From contig JACGCK010000015.1 in the NCBI GenBank assembly GCA_014925825.1, positions 124,001-188,000 of the forward strand: a stretch of DNA of 64,000 bases, read 5' to 3'. Both the position numbers and the translations under genes were made by a program. The notes below the pieces were generated by a model that was not told the origin of the DNA, did no database searches, and saw nothing but the letters and a program-made list of their open reading frames with translations. Source of the stretch: Pholiota molesta (Eukaryota; Basidiomycota; Agaricomycetes; Agaricales; Strophariaceae). Of this stretch, positions 21,991 through 33,600 are shown piece after piece. Within the stretch, counting starts at the first letter, position 1; every line of letters begins with the position of its first letter.

Positions 21991-24293
21991 AGTATCTACA
22001 GTAGCACAGGTGACTACGATACTTTTAGGAGTGCGTCCGATGTCTACATGTCCTGCCTTGACTAGTTTCCCTGCGTCAACGAGGTGGTAGTGACCTCATG
22101 TGGGACCAGCATAGGTGTAAGAGCGGCAAGAGGAGTAGAGGCGGAGGTGATAGGGATGGCCAGTGTTGCCTCCAGTGTCCACACTATTTTTGATGTCGTC
22201 GAGGGAGGTGACTCGGGGAGGGGGTCCGCAGGCCTAGACATGGGGAGTGTAGACTCTTGGTAACGGGTGTTCCACGAGGTGGGCGAGAGGCGGTCAGCAC
22301 AGATTGCAGCACCCCGTTAAAGTATCGGAGGCTGGGGGCCATCCCGAGATGCTCCGATCCCTCCTCATCAACCGTGATGCCGCTGGGGACCCCACTTTCG
22401 TTGGGGAGCGTTGTTGGGGCTAGCGAGGAGGTGTGTCCGCATTCGGAGGGGAGTGTTATCGACGGGCCATGACTGATCAGTGCGATAGTGTCCTCTGCTG
22501 GTGCAGCTGGCCGCGACCGGCCAATTAAGGCAGTAGTTAGGCATTCTAGGATTGTATGGGGTGGGTAGGCAAGTGTACGACGTACAGGGAGAGCAGGCGG
22601 CAGAGGACCAGTGCTCGTTATCGATGGGAGCTGATGGGACTGATAAGAGGCCGACGCTAGCCCACAGCCTCTTCCAACCACACTACGTGCGTTCTACAAA
22701 GCATGCGGTGTGCAGGATTGCAGGGAGGGGCGTCTAGGATGGTGTGTGTGTGTACGATGTGAGTGGTTGTAGGTAAGGAGGGCAGCCAGCGACAACGTGG
22801 GGTCTCCTGCGACCTTTCGGCCCTACGTCGCACGTTTTTATCAGAAATTTTACGTATACCTCCCACTGGATCAAAGGGGCTGACTGTACCGTTCACTGCG
22901 CTCGTCACTGTCCAGCCGGGGGTTTGGTGGGGTGCTCGAGGAGGGTTTTTGAACGGGGGTCAGGTTTTGAAGGACGTTCTATTTTCCATTCATGCGTACG
23001 CCATGAGCTCATTGATTGGATTTGCGTGAACGCAGATGACTGGCGGTGGTGGGATCGGACGCTGCGGGTTTTGTTTCTACCTTGATACCGTTACGCATAA
23101 ACGAGCTTCCAGAGGCTTCCATGCGAAGTAACGGGAGGTTAACATGCTACAACAAGAGACTACAGGGACTGCGTCTGTAAATACAGGTAATGAACTGCAT
23201 ACAAGTGATTCGTACGGATGGGATCTCGTGAGGGGCACAGCCGAGATGATACGAGGTGATACGTCAGAAGTTAAAATAGAAAGAATTGGATTGCATATGT
23301 AGTTCTTTGCGACGAACAGATTCAGAATAGATGACGTTCGGAGTTGGTGAACTGTCGAATTCTAACCGTGCAACCGTGAATTGACCGATCGTGTATCGTG
23401 TGCCCGAGTCGTGTACACTGCAAAGCAAGTAGTTCAAAGCCAAGGGAGGCCAAGGTGGCCAAGGGATGTTCAATGATCGTCGTCTGCGCGAATAGACAAG
23501 AGAGGATTGGTGCAGCGGCCGTTGGTGTCTCCGAGCTAGACTGGGCGCTTGATTGTTGGACAGAAGTGGAGACGAAATGGAGGAAAATACAGGATAATAG
23601 AGACAACAAAGGGGTATGCACAGCTGAGCAAGTCGTAGCAGACAATAGGTGTACACAACATTTGTATGGTCATGTACTTATGTAGGCGCGACAGACATGA
23701 AGACGCCGCTGCATCTATCAGTCGTCCGTGCAGTGATCGGATTGGTTTCCGACATCGCAATAAATCAGCCGAGATAGCGGTTAATCCCAGGTCAATGGTC
23801 GATACGATGACCAGGGCATAGCGACGGCAACGGCGGAGATGATGATGGTAGAGACGTTCCCCCTGTGGGGTCCAAGCACATACCCTAGCTCGCTTGGCGC
23901 CCAGTGTAGCTCGCTGGACCACTAGAGAGGAGAAGCGCGAATAAGCAATTCTGGGACCGAGCGTGCTAAATCCGCGCGTGTCGCACCAGCGCGGGTGGAG
24001 GGACGGCTGGGGTCGCATGTGGCCTTGAGTTGCGCCAATTTGAAAAGCCGATACGGGCAGGGTAAGCAGCGTCTGCTCAGCAGCCGAGCCGCGGCAGGAG
24101 GGCCGGGACCCCGGGGACCGCGGTGGGCGTTGACGGATATACGGCGGGGAGGCGAGCGTGGGCCGTGGGCGTGGTGGACGCCCGGCGCAGGGATGGAGGC
24201 CGGGGACGGGGGCGGCGGCGGCGGGCGGCGAAGGGAGGGACGGACAGGGTGCGTTGGAGTCGGCGGGACGGAGGGGGCCGGGGGAAGTTTTTC

Positions 24294-24301
24294 GTATATA
24301 A
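24294..24301 (+). promoter_or_regulatory. Likely TATA box and pyrimidine-rich initiator of PMA1
   Basis: The tatataag run near 24294-24301 lies about 140 bases before the ATG. A C/T-rich tract (about 24360-24410) follows, as is typical upstream of strongly expressed fungal genes. Confidence 0.45.
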
Positions 24302-24438
24302 GATAAGAACGGGGGGTGGGGTTGAGGGCCTAATAAAAGCAAACAGTTGGACTGCCTGACCCTTCTTTCTCCCCATCCTTCCTCTCCTCATTCCCGCCAT
24401 CTTCGACCCATCTCTGCTAGCAGCTGCCACAAACAGCG

Positions 24439-27400
24439 ATGAGCAACGTCGAGAAAGAGCCCGGCCCCACGGGCACCTCCCCCGCACAGTCGACGGAGAA
24501 TGTCGAGCCCGAGAAGAAGAAAAGAGAGTACAAGGAATTCACCCATGACAAAGAGGGCCCCTCCAGTAAGTTTTCCTAGTCGTCGTCGCCGTCCCAGCGC
24601 TCATCTGTATGTTCAGAGGCCCTCGTGGACATGGACACTGTAGGTTCTTTTTTTCTGTGCTCATTTCCACCATGCTCATACGTGACAGATCGAACTCAAA
24701 GCGGAGGATTTGTACGATAAGGAAAAAGTCGATTTAGAGACTATCGTCATCGACGACGTCTTCAAGCTGCTCCAGTGCGATGAGAATGGTCTTACAGCTG
24801 AAGAGTGCGCCCGCCGTCTCGAGCTCTTCGGTCCCAACAAGCTCGAAGTCGAGGAGCAAAATGCTTTCCTCCAGGCACGTCACAACTTTTTCCGCGTTTA
24901 CCCGGTCGTCCTAATAATATTCTCCCTCCCTAGTTCCTGTCCTTCATGTGGAATCCCCTGTCATGGGTCATGGAGGCGGCTGCTCTTGTCGCCATCGTCC
25001 TCTCTAACGGTCAAGGCCAACCCCCAGACTGGCCAGATTTCGTCGGTATCGTTCTCCTGCTTTTCATCAACTCTTCGATCGGTTTCTACGAGGAACGCAA
25101 CGCCGGAAACGCGGTCAAGGCCCTCATGGATTCCCTTGCCCCTAAGGCCAAGGTCAAGCGCAACGGCGAATGGAGCGAAGTCGAATCATCCACCCTCGTT
25201 CCCGGTGATATGATTTCCTTCAAGATCGGTGACATTGTCCCTGCGGATTGCCGTCTTACGGAGGCCATCAACGTCTCCATTGATCAGGCTGCGCTTACTG
25301 GTGAATCTCTTCCTCAATCGAAGAAGGATGGCGATCAGTGCTTCTCGTGAGTTTAGCTTCCTTCTTTCGCCTTGGCATCACGACTTAGTGCGCGCGTACG
25401 CGATTTTTTCTCTTAGCGGTTCCACTTGCAAACAGGGTGAAGCCGAGGGTGTTGTCATTTCCACTGGTCCCAACACTTTCTTCGGTCGTGCCGCCTCTCT
25501 CGTCGGACAAGACGATGACACCACTGGCCACTTGCAGAAGATTCTCGCTCAAATCGGTTCTTTCTGCTTGGTCACGATCGGTACCTTCGTCCTTGCTGAA
25601 ATCTTCGTCCTCTACGCTGGTTTCCGATACAGCTACCGCCGCGGTCTTGACAACATTCTTGTCCTCTTGATCGGTGGTATCCCCATTGCCATGCCCACCG
25701 TCCTGTCCGTCACCCTCGCCGTCGGTGCCCAGCAACTTGCCAAGTACAAGGCCATTGTCACTCGTATCACCGCTATTGAGGAGTTGGCTGGTGTCACCAT
25801 CCTTTGCTCTGACAAGACCGGTACTCTCACCACCAACAAGCTCACAATCGATCGCAACACCATCCAGACCTACGGCCCCTTCTCCGCTGAGGACGTCATT
25901 CTCCTCGCTGCCTACGCTTCGCGTACCGAGAACCAGGATGCCATCGATGCCTCTGTTGTTGCTGCAATTGGTGACCCTAAGCGCGCTCGTGCTGGTATCA
26001 AACTCCTCGACTTCAAGCCCTTCAACCCCGTCGACAAGCGTACCGAGATCACCTACCGCGAGGAGGCTACCGGCAAGCTCAAGCGTGTCACCAAGGGTAT
26101 GACTGGTATCATCATCGAACTTTGCACCCGCAACAAGACCGACGAAATCGAAAACAGGCTCGAGAAGGACGTTGAGGACTACGCCGCCCGTGGTCTCCGT
26201 GCCCTCGCTGTTGCGTACGAGGAAGTTGACGGTGACGATTATGAGGCTGAGGGTAACGGTTTCGAGCTCATTGGTCTCCTTGCTATCTACGATCCCCCTC
26301 GTGATGATACCAAGCAAACTATCGACGATGCCCTCGCTCTCGGTGTCCGCGTCAAGATGGTTACTGGAGACCAGCTCGCCATTGCCAAGGAAACTGGACG
26401 CCGTCTTGGTCTCGGCGACCACATGTACCCCGCCAAGGTTCTCAAGGATGGCCCCGCCCCCGGTGGCAAGCACGCCTCTCTCGACGAGATGATCATGGAT
26501 GCCGACGGTTTCGCTGGTGTGTTCCCTGAGCACAAGTACGAAATTGTCAAGCGCCTCCAGGGTCTCGGACATCTCTGCGCCATGACTGGTGATGGTGCCA
26601 ACGACGCCCCCGCTCTGTCCCGTGCCAACGTCGGTATCGCTGTCGAAGGTGCTACTGACGCTGCTCGTGGCGCCGCCGATATCGTTCTTACTGAGCCCGG
26701 TCTGTCCACCATTGTCCACGCTATCCGTCAATCCCGTGTTATCTTCCAACGTATGCGCAACTACTCCATCTATGCCTGCGCTGTGACCATCCGTATCGTC
26801 GTCTGCTTCGCCATCCTTGCCTTCACCTACAAGCTCGACTTCCCCCCCTTCATGATCCTGATCATTGCCCTCTTGAATGACGGTACCATCATGACCCTGT
26901 CGGTTGATCGCGTCTTGCCCTCGATGACACCAGATAGTTGGGATCTTGCTGAGATTTTCTCCTACGCTGTGGCATATGGTATCTACCTTACCGCTTCTAC
27001 GTGCGTTATCTTTCGTTCTACTTTCTGAATGCCTATGCTAATATTCTATCTATCACTCAGCGTCGCTCTCGTGTGCATCATCATGGAGACTACCTTCTTC
27101 CAAGACAAGTTCGGCGTGACGCTCGGATCCCTCCCCGTCGACAAGAACGACCCTCAATTGCACATGATTGTGTACCTTCAGGTCGCCATCATCTCGCAAG
27201 CGCTTATCTTCGTCACGCGTTCGCACAGCTTCTTCTTCATGGAGCGTCCCTCGACCGCTCTCATGGTCGCCTTCTGCATTGCCCAGGCCATCTCTTCGAT
27301 CATCGCCGGGTTCGGTGACTGGGGCTTCACCAAGATCCACTCAATCTCTGGTGGATGGATCGGTATCGTTTGGATCTGGGTATGTATTTTGTTTTGTTGG

Positions 27401-27759
27401 TTAATGTTGGGATGTACCGCTCACCATTCTATGTGCAGAACATCATATGGTTCATCCCTCTCGACTGGATCAAGTTCGCGATGAAGGCTACCGTCATCAA
27501 GTCGCTCCGCCAGAGGCACGAGGCCAAGGCTGCACACGAAGCCGCGCACGGCATCCCTATCACGCGCACCCAGTCCCGCGCGGCGTCGATCCACGAGTCG
27601 CTGTACTCGAACCGTGTGTCGTTCATCAAGCGCGCGGCGCGCAAGGTGGGCTTCGGCTCGAAGATCTCGATGAAGCCCGAGGAGCTCCAGCGCTTCAGCA
27701 GCATCCAGGCCCAGCGCGTCGGTGCGACGCTTGCGCGCAACCCGAGCAAGACTGCTTGA
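24439..27759 (+). CDS. PMA1: Plasma-membrane H+-ATPase (P3A-type)
   Basis: Seven exons: 24439-24565, 24617-24639, 24689-24874, 24934-25346, 25417-27000, 27061-27379 and 27439-27759; 990 residues. The enzyme pumps protons out of the cell using ATP and sets the membrane potential for nutrient symport. Motifs in order: a Lys/Glu-rich N-terminus; W-N-P-L-S-W-V-M-E (M1); A-L-T-G-E-S-L-P (actuator); P-T-V-L-S-V-T-L-A in M4; the phosphorylation motif C-S-D-K-T-G-T with Asp382; [20 protein letters not shown]; and [12 protein letters not shown] basic C-terminal tail contains Ser/Arg-rich stretches where autoinhibition would be expected. The intron at 24875-24933 starts with GC rather than GT, and exon 2 is only 23 nt. 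Coding bias is strongly C/T-ending, as expected for high expression. Confidence 0.97.
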
Positions 27760-30623
27760 GGTGGACGTGGAGTGGGAGACGCGTAGGAGGCGGAGGGGTG
27801 GGCTGGGGTTGAGGCCGGGTGCCTTGAAGTGGTGGAGGAGGAGAGGAGAGAAAGAGGCGATGTTGATTGCATAGAAGAAGAAGAAATACTGAAAATACAC
27901 CCCCAACGTCCATGTTCGACATCCGCTATACCCTACCGCGGATTGAGATCGACATCGACCATACCAGACACACAGACACACACTGTTACGACCCACATCC
28001 ACGTTCGTTCCCTTGCTTTAATGCGTTTTCTCCGCTGCTTTTTCTTAGAGCTCTGTTTTAATTCCGCCCTTCAAAAGTTATTTTTAATCTCCTGCCCATG
28101 CCTTCCTCCTTTCCGTTTCTATGGGTTGGGCGCATTATGTAGCATTTCTCATCTCAATTGTAGACCTCGCCTTTGGAATACTGGCTGTGTTACGATACGC
28201 GATGTTCACTTTTCGTGTTTTGTGTCTTTGTGAAGAAGCTTGCTCTGTTATTTATCGCTGCGGTTGCGCGTTGGTGAGCCGTTCGTCTTTTGGATGTTTT
28301 TGGGTCTGTCCGCTGTGTGTTCTGTGTTTGCTCTCCGTGCAACGACGAGGGTGTCTGGTCCCGTCGACGATGGTTTTTCGTTACTCGCTTCCGATATCCT
28401 CCATGCCATCGACGTCGCTCTCCGACTCCCTCCCTTCCTCTGTCCGCTCTCTTTCGCTCGGCTTCGGTCTCGCCTGCCGCCTTCGACCCTCCGTCCGTCT
28501 ATATCCCCCATACCGTCGTCATCGTCCCTCTCGACTTCCCCCATATACACACATCCGTTACCCACCCGCCCACCCGCCTGCATTTGATTTATATCCATCC
28601 CTATTATCACCCATCAGCATCGTTCAATAACCCGCCAATATGTACATACCTCCCCCGCATTTACCCCGCCCATCGTCACCCTCTCCTCCGCCTTCTACCC
28701 CGCCCATACCTATACCGGAGCGCCATGTTCTCGGCGCCGACGACGCCGCATCGATCCCTCCCATCGTGTTTATACGTCCAGCTAATCATTATTCCCTTCG
28801 ACGGTTTCTATTCCTTTCACGTTACCTTACGGTGTCTGTCTTCATGATGAGCCTGACGTTTGTGCCATGTCGAGTCTTGTTGGCTGTTTGCTGTTTTTTC
28901 TTTGTTTCTGTTCGCATTTTCGTTTGTTATGCGTTGTCGTTAACTATTAAAAAAATTATTGGACGTACTTACGATATGATACACATAGAGCAATATAAGA
29001 TGAATTGAACTGGCCTTTTTTGTGAGGGAGCGCTAGTGAGAAACTTCAAATTGTTAGTGCAGCCAAGCTCACAAGCTTGCCTTGGCACAATATTTGAACT
29101 TCTTTTCCTTCAAGCTACTTAACTATGTATACGCCCCTCCTCGGGCCTTGGCGATGGGCACACAAGACGCTCCTGTATCACGAATGTCTACATCATCGAT
29201 CATAAGAGAGGCTTCTCGAAATGACGACCGACTCGGAATAGTATGTAGAACATTCTAATTGTTTTCTGACCACGCCGCGGGTGTTGCTCGATAGTCGCCA
29301 CCTTTCGCGTAAGTAACTAAAGTAACTCCTGAGTCCTGAATTCCGTCGTATATTTCTTTCAAAGAAATAATTAGCTATACACTGACAGCGGCTGGGCTGG
29401 CTGGTCCGACGCAATACCCACCCAGACCTGTTTGAACCACTCTGCACGCATGTAAGTGGACGACTCCGTAACGTTATCTTTGTTCCATTTTTTTTTTAAA
29501 TGTGTTCAGTCTTATTTCAGGTTTCTCTGCCTTGTACGCAATTCCCAATAATTTCCGCCTATGCATTGGCTATGCATCTCCACGGTCTGCGTCAATGAAT
29601 ACACCACGGTATTTACGCGCGCTCTGGAAACCCCCAGTCACTCCTGCCCACCCCCGAATTGGTGGCTCTTATGTACCGCCGCCCAAGGGGGGTCTTGGCC
29701 TGCCCAAGATCGTACTATGAGCATCATATGTTGCAGGGTCATCAAACTATTCATAGTTTGCATATCATATCAATTCTATTTCCAATGATCCAACCTCTCA
29801 CCCCACCAATGCCCTATTTTTGCATTTGCTCTGCCAGCAATTGAACCGCCAGCGACTTGGAATAGATTCGGAGCACGATGTTTGGGTACCCTCGCCAGCC
29901 CTCGCCGCGTCCTGCCGCCACCATCAATCTTTCATGGAATGTCTTGGAACGCTGTTGACGTTGGACGTCGACCTTGCGTCCGCTTCGAGGCGGAGAAAGC
30001 TCAACCTGATGACACCGCGCTGAAAACGCTAGCGGAAGCGGCTCTACGTGTAACCGCATAACCCTTCCTAGAACTCTATGTGTATGTATGCACTGTGCAC
30101 TACGGTGCGAAATGATCCTACTTGCGGCGAGCCAGTGGCATTAACATTGCAAGCATTTTCCGCGACCAATGGCTAAAAGCCTCAGCGAAGTCCCTTTTTC
30201 AAGCCGACGGGTCTATCGGTTGTATTCCATCCAGATGTTCGTAACAAATCATAGATCCGTTTTATCGCCCAGTGTGCTCGCAACTTTCTCGCAGAACACC
30301 ATACTGTAACAGCGATCGAACAAACTACAACTGCCCATTTTATTTACGCAGGTCCTTTTCATAGCCTGAGGCACACGACAGATGTCAGGATTACGCATGG
30401 TGTCGAAGGAGCACAAGCTTAGGTGAAGTGTGGAACGACCTTAAACCCATGCTGCGGTCTTCATTGAGTGTTTGGCTTCGCTGTAGACTATCATCCAGGG
30501 GGCTACGCACTGTTCCTAATCTTCCCTATCACTATCCCAATGGATGAATGAATGGCCAGCAATATCGTCGAAACTCTGCGCGTTGCATTGACACAAATAA
30601 ATATACGCAGATTAACCTTATCC
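27760..30623. other. Intergenic between PMA1 and UGGT (converging genes)
   Basis: Begins with the PMA1 3' UTR and a long C/T-rich tract to about 28.9 kb, where overlapping Ser/Pro/Leu-rich frames reflect composition. From 29.0 to 30.6 kb nothing is recognised. Confidence 0.6.
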
Positions 30624-33600
30624 TCATAGCTCATCCCGAGTCGGCTCCTTGCCATGAGCTTCCTCGCTCTCAGCCATGCGCTCCGTTTGCTTAGAGGAGG
30701 CTTCGGTATCCGCTGATACTTCATTGTCACCTTCAATGCTGACAGCACCATTCGATCCTGCCCCAGCCAGCACATTCGCGTCTGCGGTAGCCATACGCGA
30801 GTGTATCTTGCCTTCTTCCGCCAGCTGTCTCGTAAATCGAGCGATTTCCGTGTCGTATTCTTCCCACTCTGGTATTTGGCGCGCGCGTGCTAGTTTTGGC
30901 TCCTTCTAAATAAGCGGGCTTGGGTTCAGCAAACATACGTGTCAAAGATAATGAAATACGTACGGTAAGTGGGTTTTGACATAAGTCAATGGTTTTCGCT
31001 CGATGCAAGCGATCCTTGCTACACCACGTTTCGCACTAGAATAGCATGCACAACTAAGTTTTGGATGTAATACTAAGGGTAAAGTGCGTACCCATAACCA
31101 ATCTTCACTCAAGGAATACTAAGGATGCCATATTAATGAGTAATATACACAGCGGAGAAGAATGCACTTACAATTGGCACATGGTCTTGAATATTGTTGG
31201 GTAAATCTAGAAATAAAGATGATAAGAGAAGAGTTACATATCGGGGGTGTAGTTGATTACCTTGGTCGAGGTTAGCTAGAGAACCAGGATCGGCAGAAAG
31301 CTGCTGATATTGTCCACGAAGAATGTCCTGGACGTCTCTGAGTTGTCTGCCACACAGAGAAAGAAACCTAAGATGCTTACTCCAGCGGCAAGCTACATCG
31401 AAAAAAGAGAATGAATAATCAATCTGACGAATAAGGCGTTCTTCCCTACCTGTCTGAACCGTACGAGGTCGATTACATATAACGCGCTGGAGTAAAATCA
31501 TCCTGGTCAGTGCCTTCCAGAAAGTGACTATCAAAGCAAACGCGCCTGATGTGATATGGTTTTCCTTGTAAGAATTCCTTCCAATATCCTGTTTTCCAGA
31601 ACCTGAAGCCTTCCATGTCGGTATTGTCGTCGCCCATAGGTGTATATCCATATGGAGCACCATGAAGGTCCAGGTCGACAAGTTCTTTAAGGTTCGCCCT
31701 AACAATCTGATCTGCATCGACGAAGATAACTTTCTTGAGGTCCATGGGGAAGAGAACGTCCAGGAAGAGAATTTTGTACGCCCAAATGATACGCTGCTTC
31801 TCCGTCTGTGCCCGCAGCCATGACGGCCATTTGTAGGTCACAAGCTCATAATCAAAGTTGTACTTCGCCGCCATATGTGGGATGAATTCCTAAAGATAAC
31901 GTCAGGTATGTCAACCTTGATAACGAAGCATGCATAGCTGCTCACCAGGAAGGAAGGAGAGAGGAAATTTTCGATGAACCAGAACTTGACGGTGCTATTC
32001 GTGTTACGGAGAACACTGAGAATCATGATGCCGACGAATCGCTGAAATCATATAGTGAGCTTAGAACACATATTAACCAACCAGAAAGTGATGCTTGCCT
32101 CATAAAGGAGACCTGAAGCTACGGTGAAAATATTGATCTCCGCCTGCTTTTTGACTGGAATTATATCGGTTGAGGTTGAATCTTTCTTAGACTTGAATAT
32201 CGACAATACCCTGCGGAATCTGTGGTGAGCAATAAGGAATAGATGGTGAAGATATACATTGAACATACATATTGGAAAGGTCTTCCAAAACTCCCTTGGA
32301 ATTTTCGACCTCTGTCTCCTCAAGAACATCGGCCGTCTCTTGCCCTGGTAATCGCACGAATCGAGGGTACAGTGTCAAACCTTCGAAGCTTGTAACTGTG
32401 ATTTCATTTCCGACTTCATCGACAGTTGGACTTTCCCAGCCTTCATTTCCGGCACTCTCCAACTTGAAGATCTTCCTCCCTCGGCCAGGGCGAATCTCGA
32501 ACTTGAATACGCCAGGTTTGGCTTTGAATTGGAAGTACCCAAGGTTGGCGACGACTTGGGTGTCATCGACTGCGCTGCCATCGCTCGCCACTAGCTCCAC
32601 TTGTAGTCCACGTGGAGGGCTATTTGTGCTGGTTTCGCGAGCATGGCCCTCGATGACGATATAGTCGAGCTCGAAAACAGCTTCGACTTCCTTGTCTCCA
32701 GGGAAGAGCTTGCCGAGTTGGATGTTATCGAGATCGTATAAAGCTTCACGAGGTCGAACGAGCCAAGCCGTAGGTACATCCATAGCTAAAGTATAGATAG
32801 GGTCAATCGGCAGGTCATCGAAGGTAGCTCTGGGGTAGATTTCTTGTCTATTTCTAGATGAGCATAAAGAGTGCAGCTGAACAAGGACTTGATGACATAC
32901 CCGTTGTTATCGAATGTGATGGATGGAATAAGGTTGTATCGATAGAATCGTTTGAGTGGAATCTGCATACAACAATAATTGTCAGGATATTGAAAGAAGG
33001 GAGAAGAAAAAGACAAGCTCACATCTTGATACGGACGTGGATTAAGATGAACCTCCACAAAGATATCTGGGAGATTGGATAACCACTGTACGTGAATTAG
33101 AGATGTACAATATGAGGAGATTCACAAGCTTACCTTCAAAATACCAGACCACTTCTGAGCAGTTTCACTGAGAGGATCGACAACTACTGCAAGACGATAG
33201 AGGGCTGTGGAGTTATCGCCAAACTCAAATTTGCTAAACAAAACATCAATTATATATACTTTGATATTCAAAAACTCGACGTACGTGTAATTTGATTCTA
33301 ACAGCTGGTAGCTCGTTTGCCTAGGTCGCGGAGGTGCGTCAAAAAGACCACCCTCGCTTGCATCCGGCTGTTGGCTGGACGCCACCACTGAGGCGGCCAT
33401 AGAAACAATATCGGCAAACAAATATCTATTACACTGTGATCAGCGAGACTCGAAAAAATATCCAAGGAATGAAACCCTCACTTGTCTTCAATCAGCTTAG
33501 GTGCTACGTCTTGGAGGGCCTTTACAATGGGTTCAGAGCGCTTGCGGTATTCGTAACCTTCAAGGGCCTTGAAATCCGCCGCACGGAAATCGCCTGATTC

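Larger units (their letters stand above)
16096..24438. other. Gene-poor 8.3-kb region
   Basis: No intact gene is recognised between UBC2 and PMA1. It contains the LINE relic at 20.88-21.99 kb, the short perfect hairpin at 20027-20049, and a CpG-rich tract at about 19.43-20.15 kb. A Pro/Ser-rich minus-strand frame at 22184-22681 has no domain I can name. The last kilobase is strongly GC-rich and forms the PMA1 upstream region. Small frames elsewhere (17.4, 18.0, 18.2, 19.2 kb) have no start, splice or domain support. Confidence 0.6.

Noticed and set aside
22184..22681. 165-codon Pro/Ser/Thr-rich minus-strand frame next to the LINE relic
   Set aside because: Could be an upstream part of the retroelement, but no conserved block was recognised, so it was not called.
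23536..24342. 268-codon minus-strand frame upstream of PMA1
   Set aside because: Pro/Arg/Ser-rich translation of a very GC-rich promoter region; no start context or domain.
25385..26749. 454-codon minus-strand frame inside PMA1
   Set aside because: Antisense shadow caused by the strong codon bias of PMA1 exon 5; no domain and fully overlapped by a conserved gene.
28121..28847. Overlapping long + frames downstream of PMA1
   Set aside because: C/T-rich tract gives Ser/Pro/Leu-rich frames in all three phases at once; no splice-linked partner.
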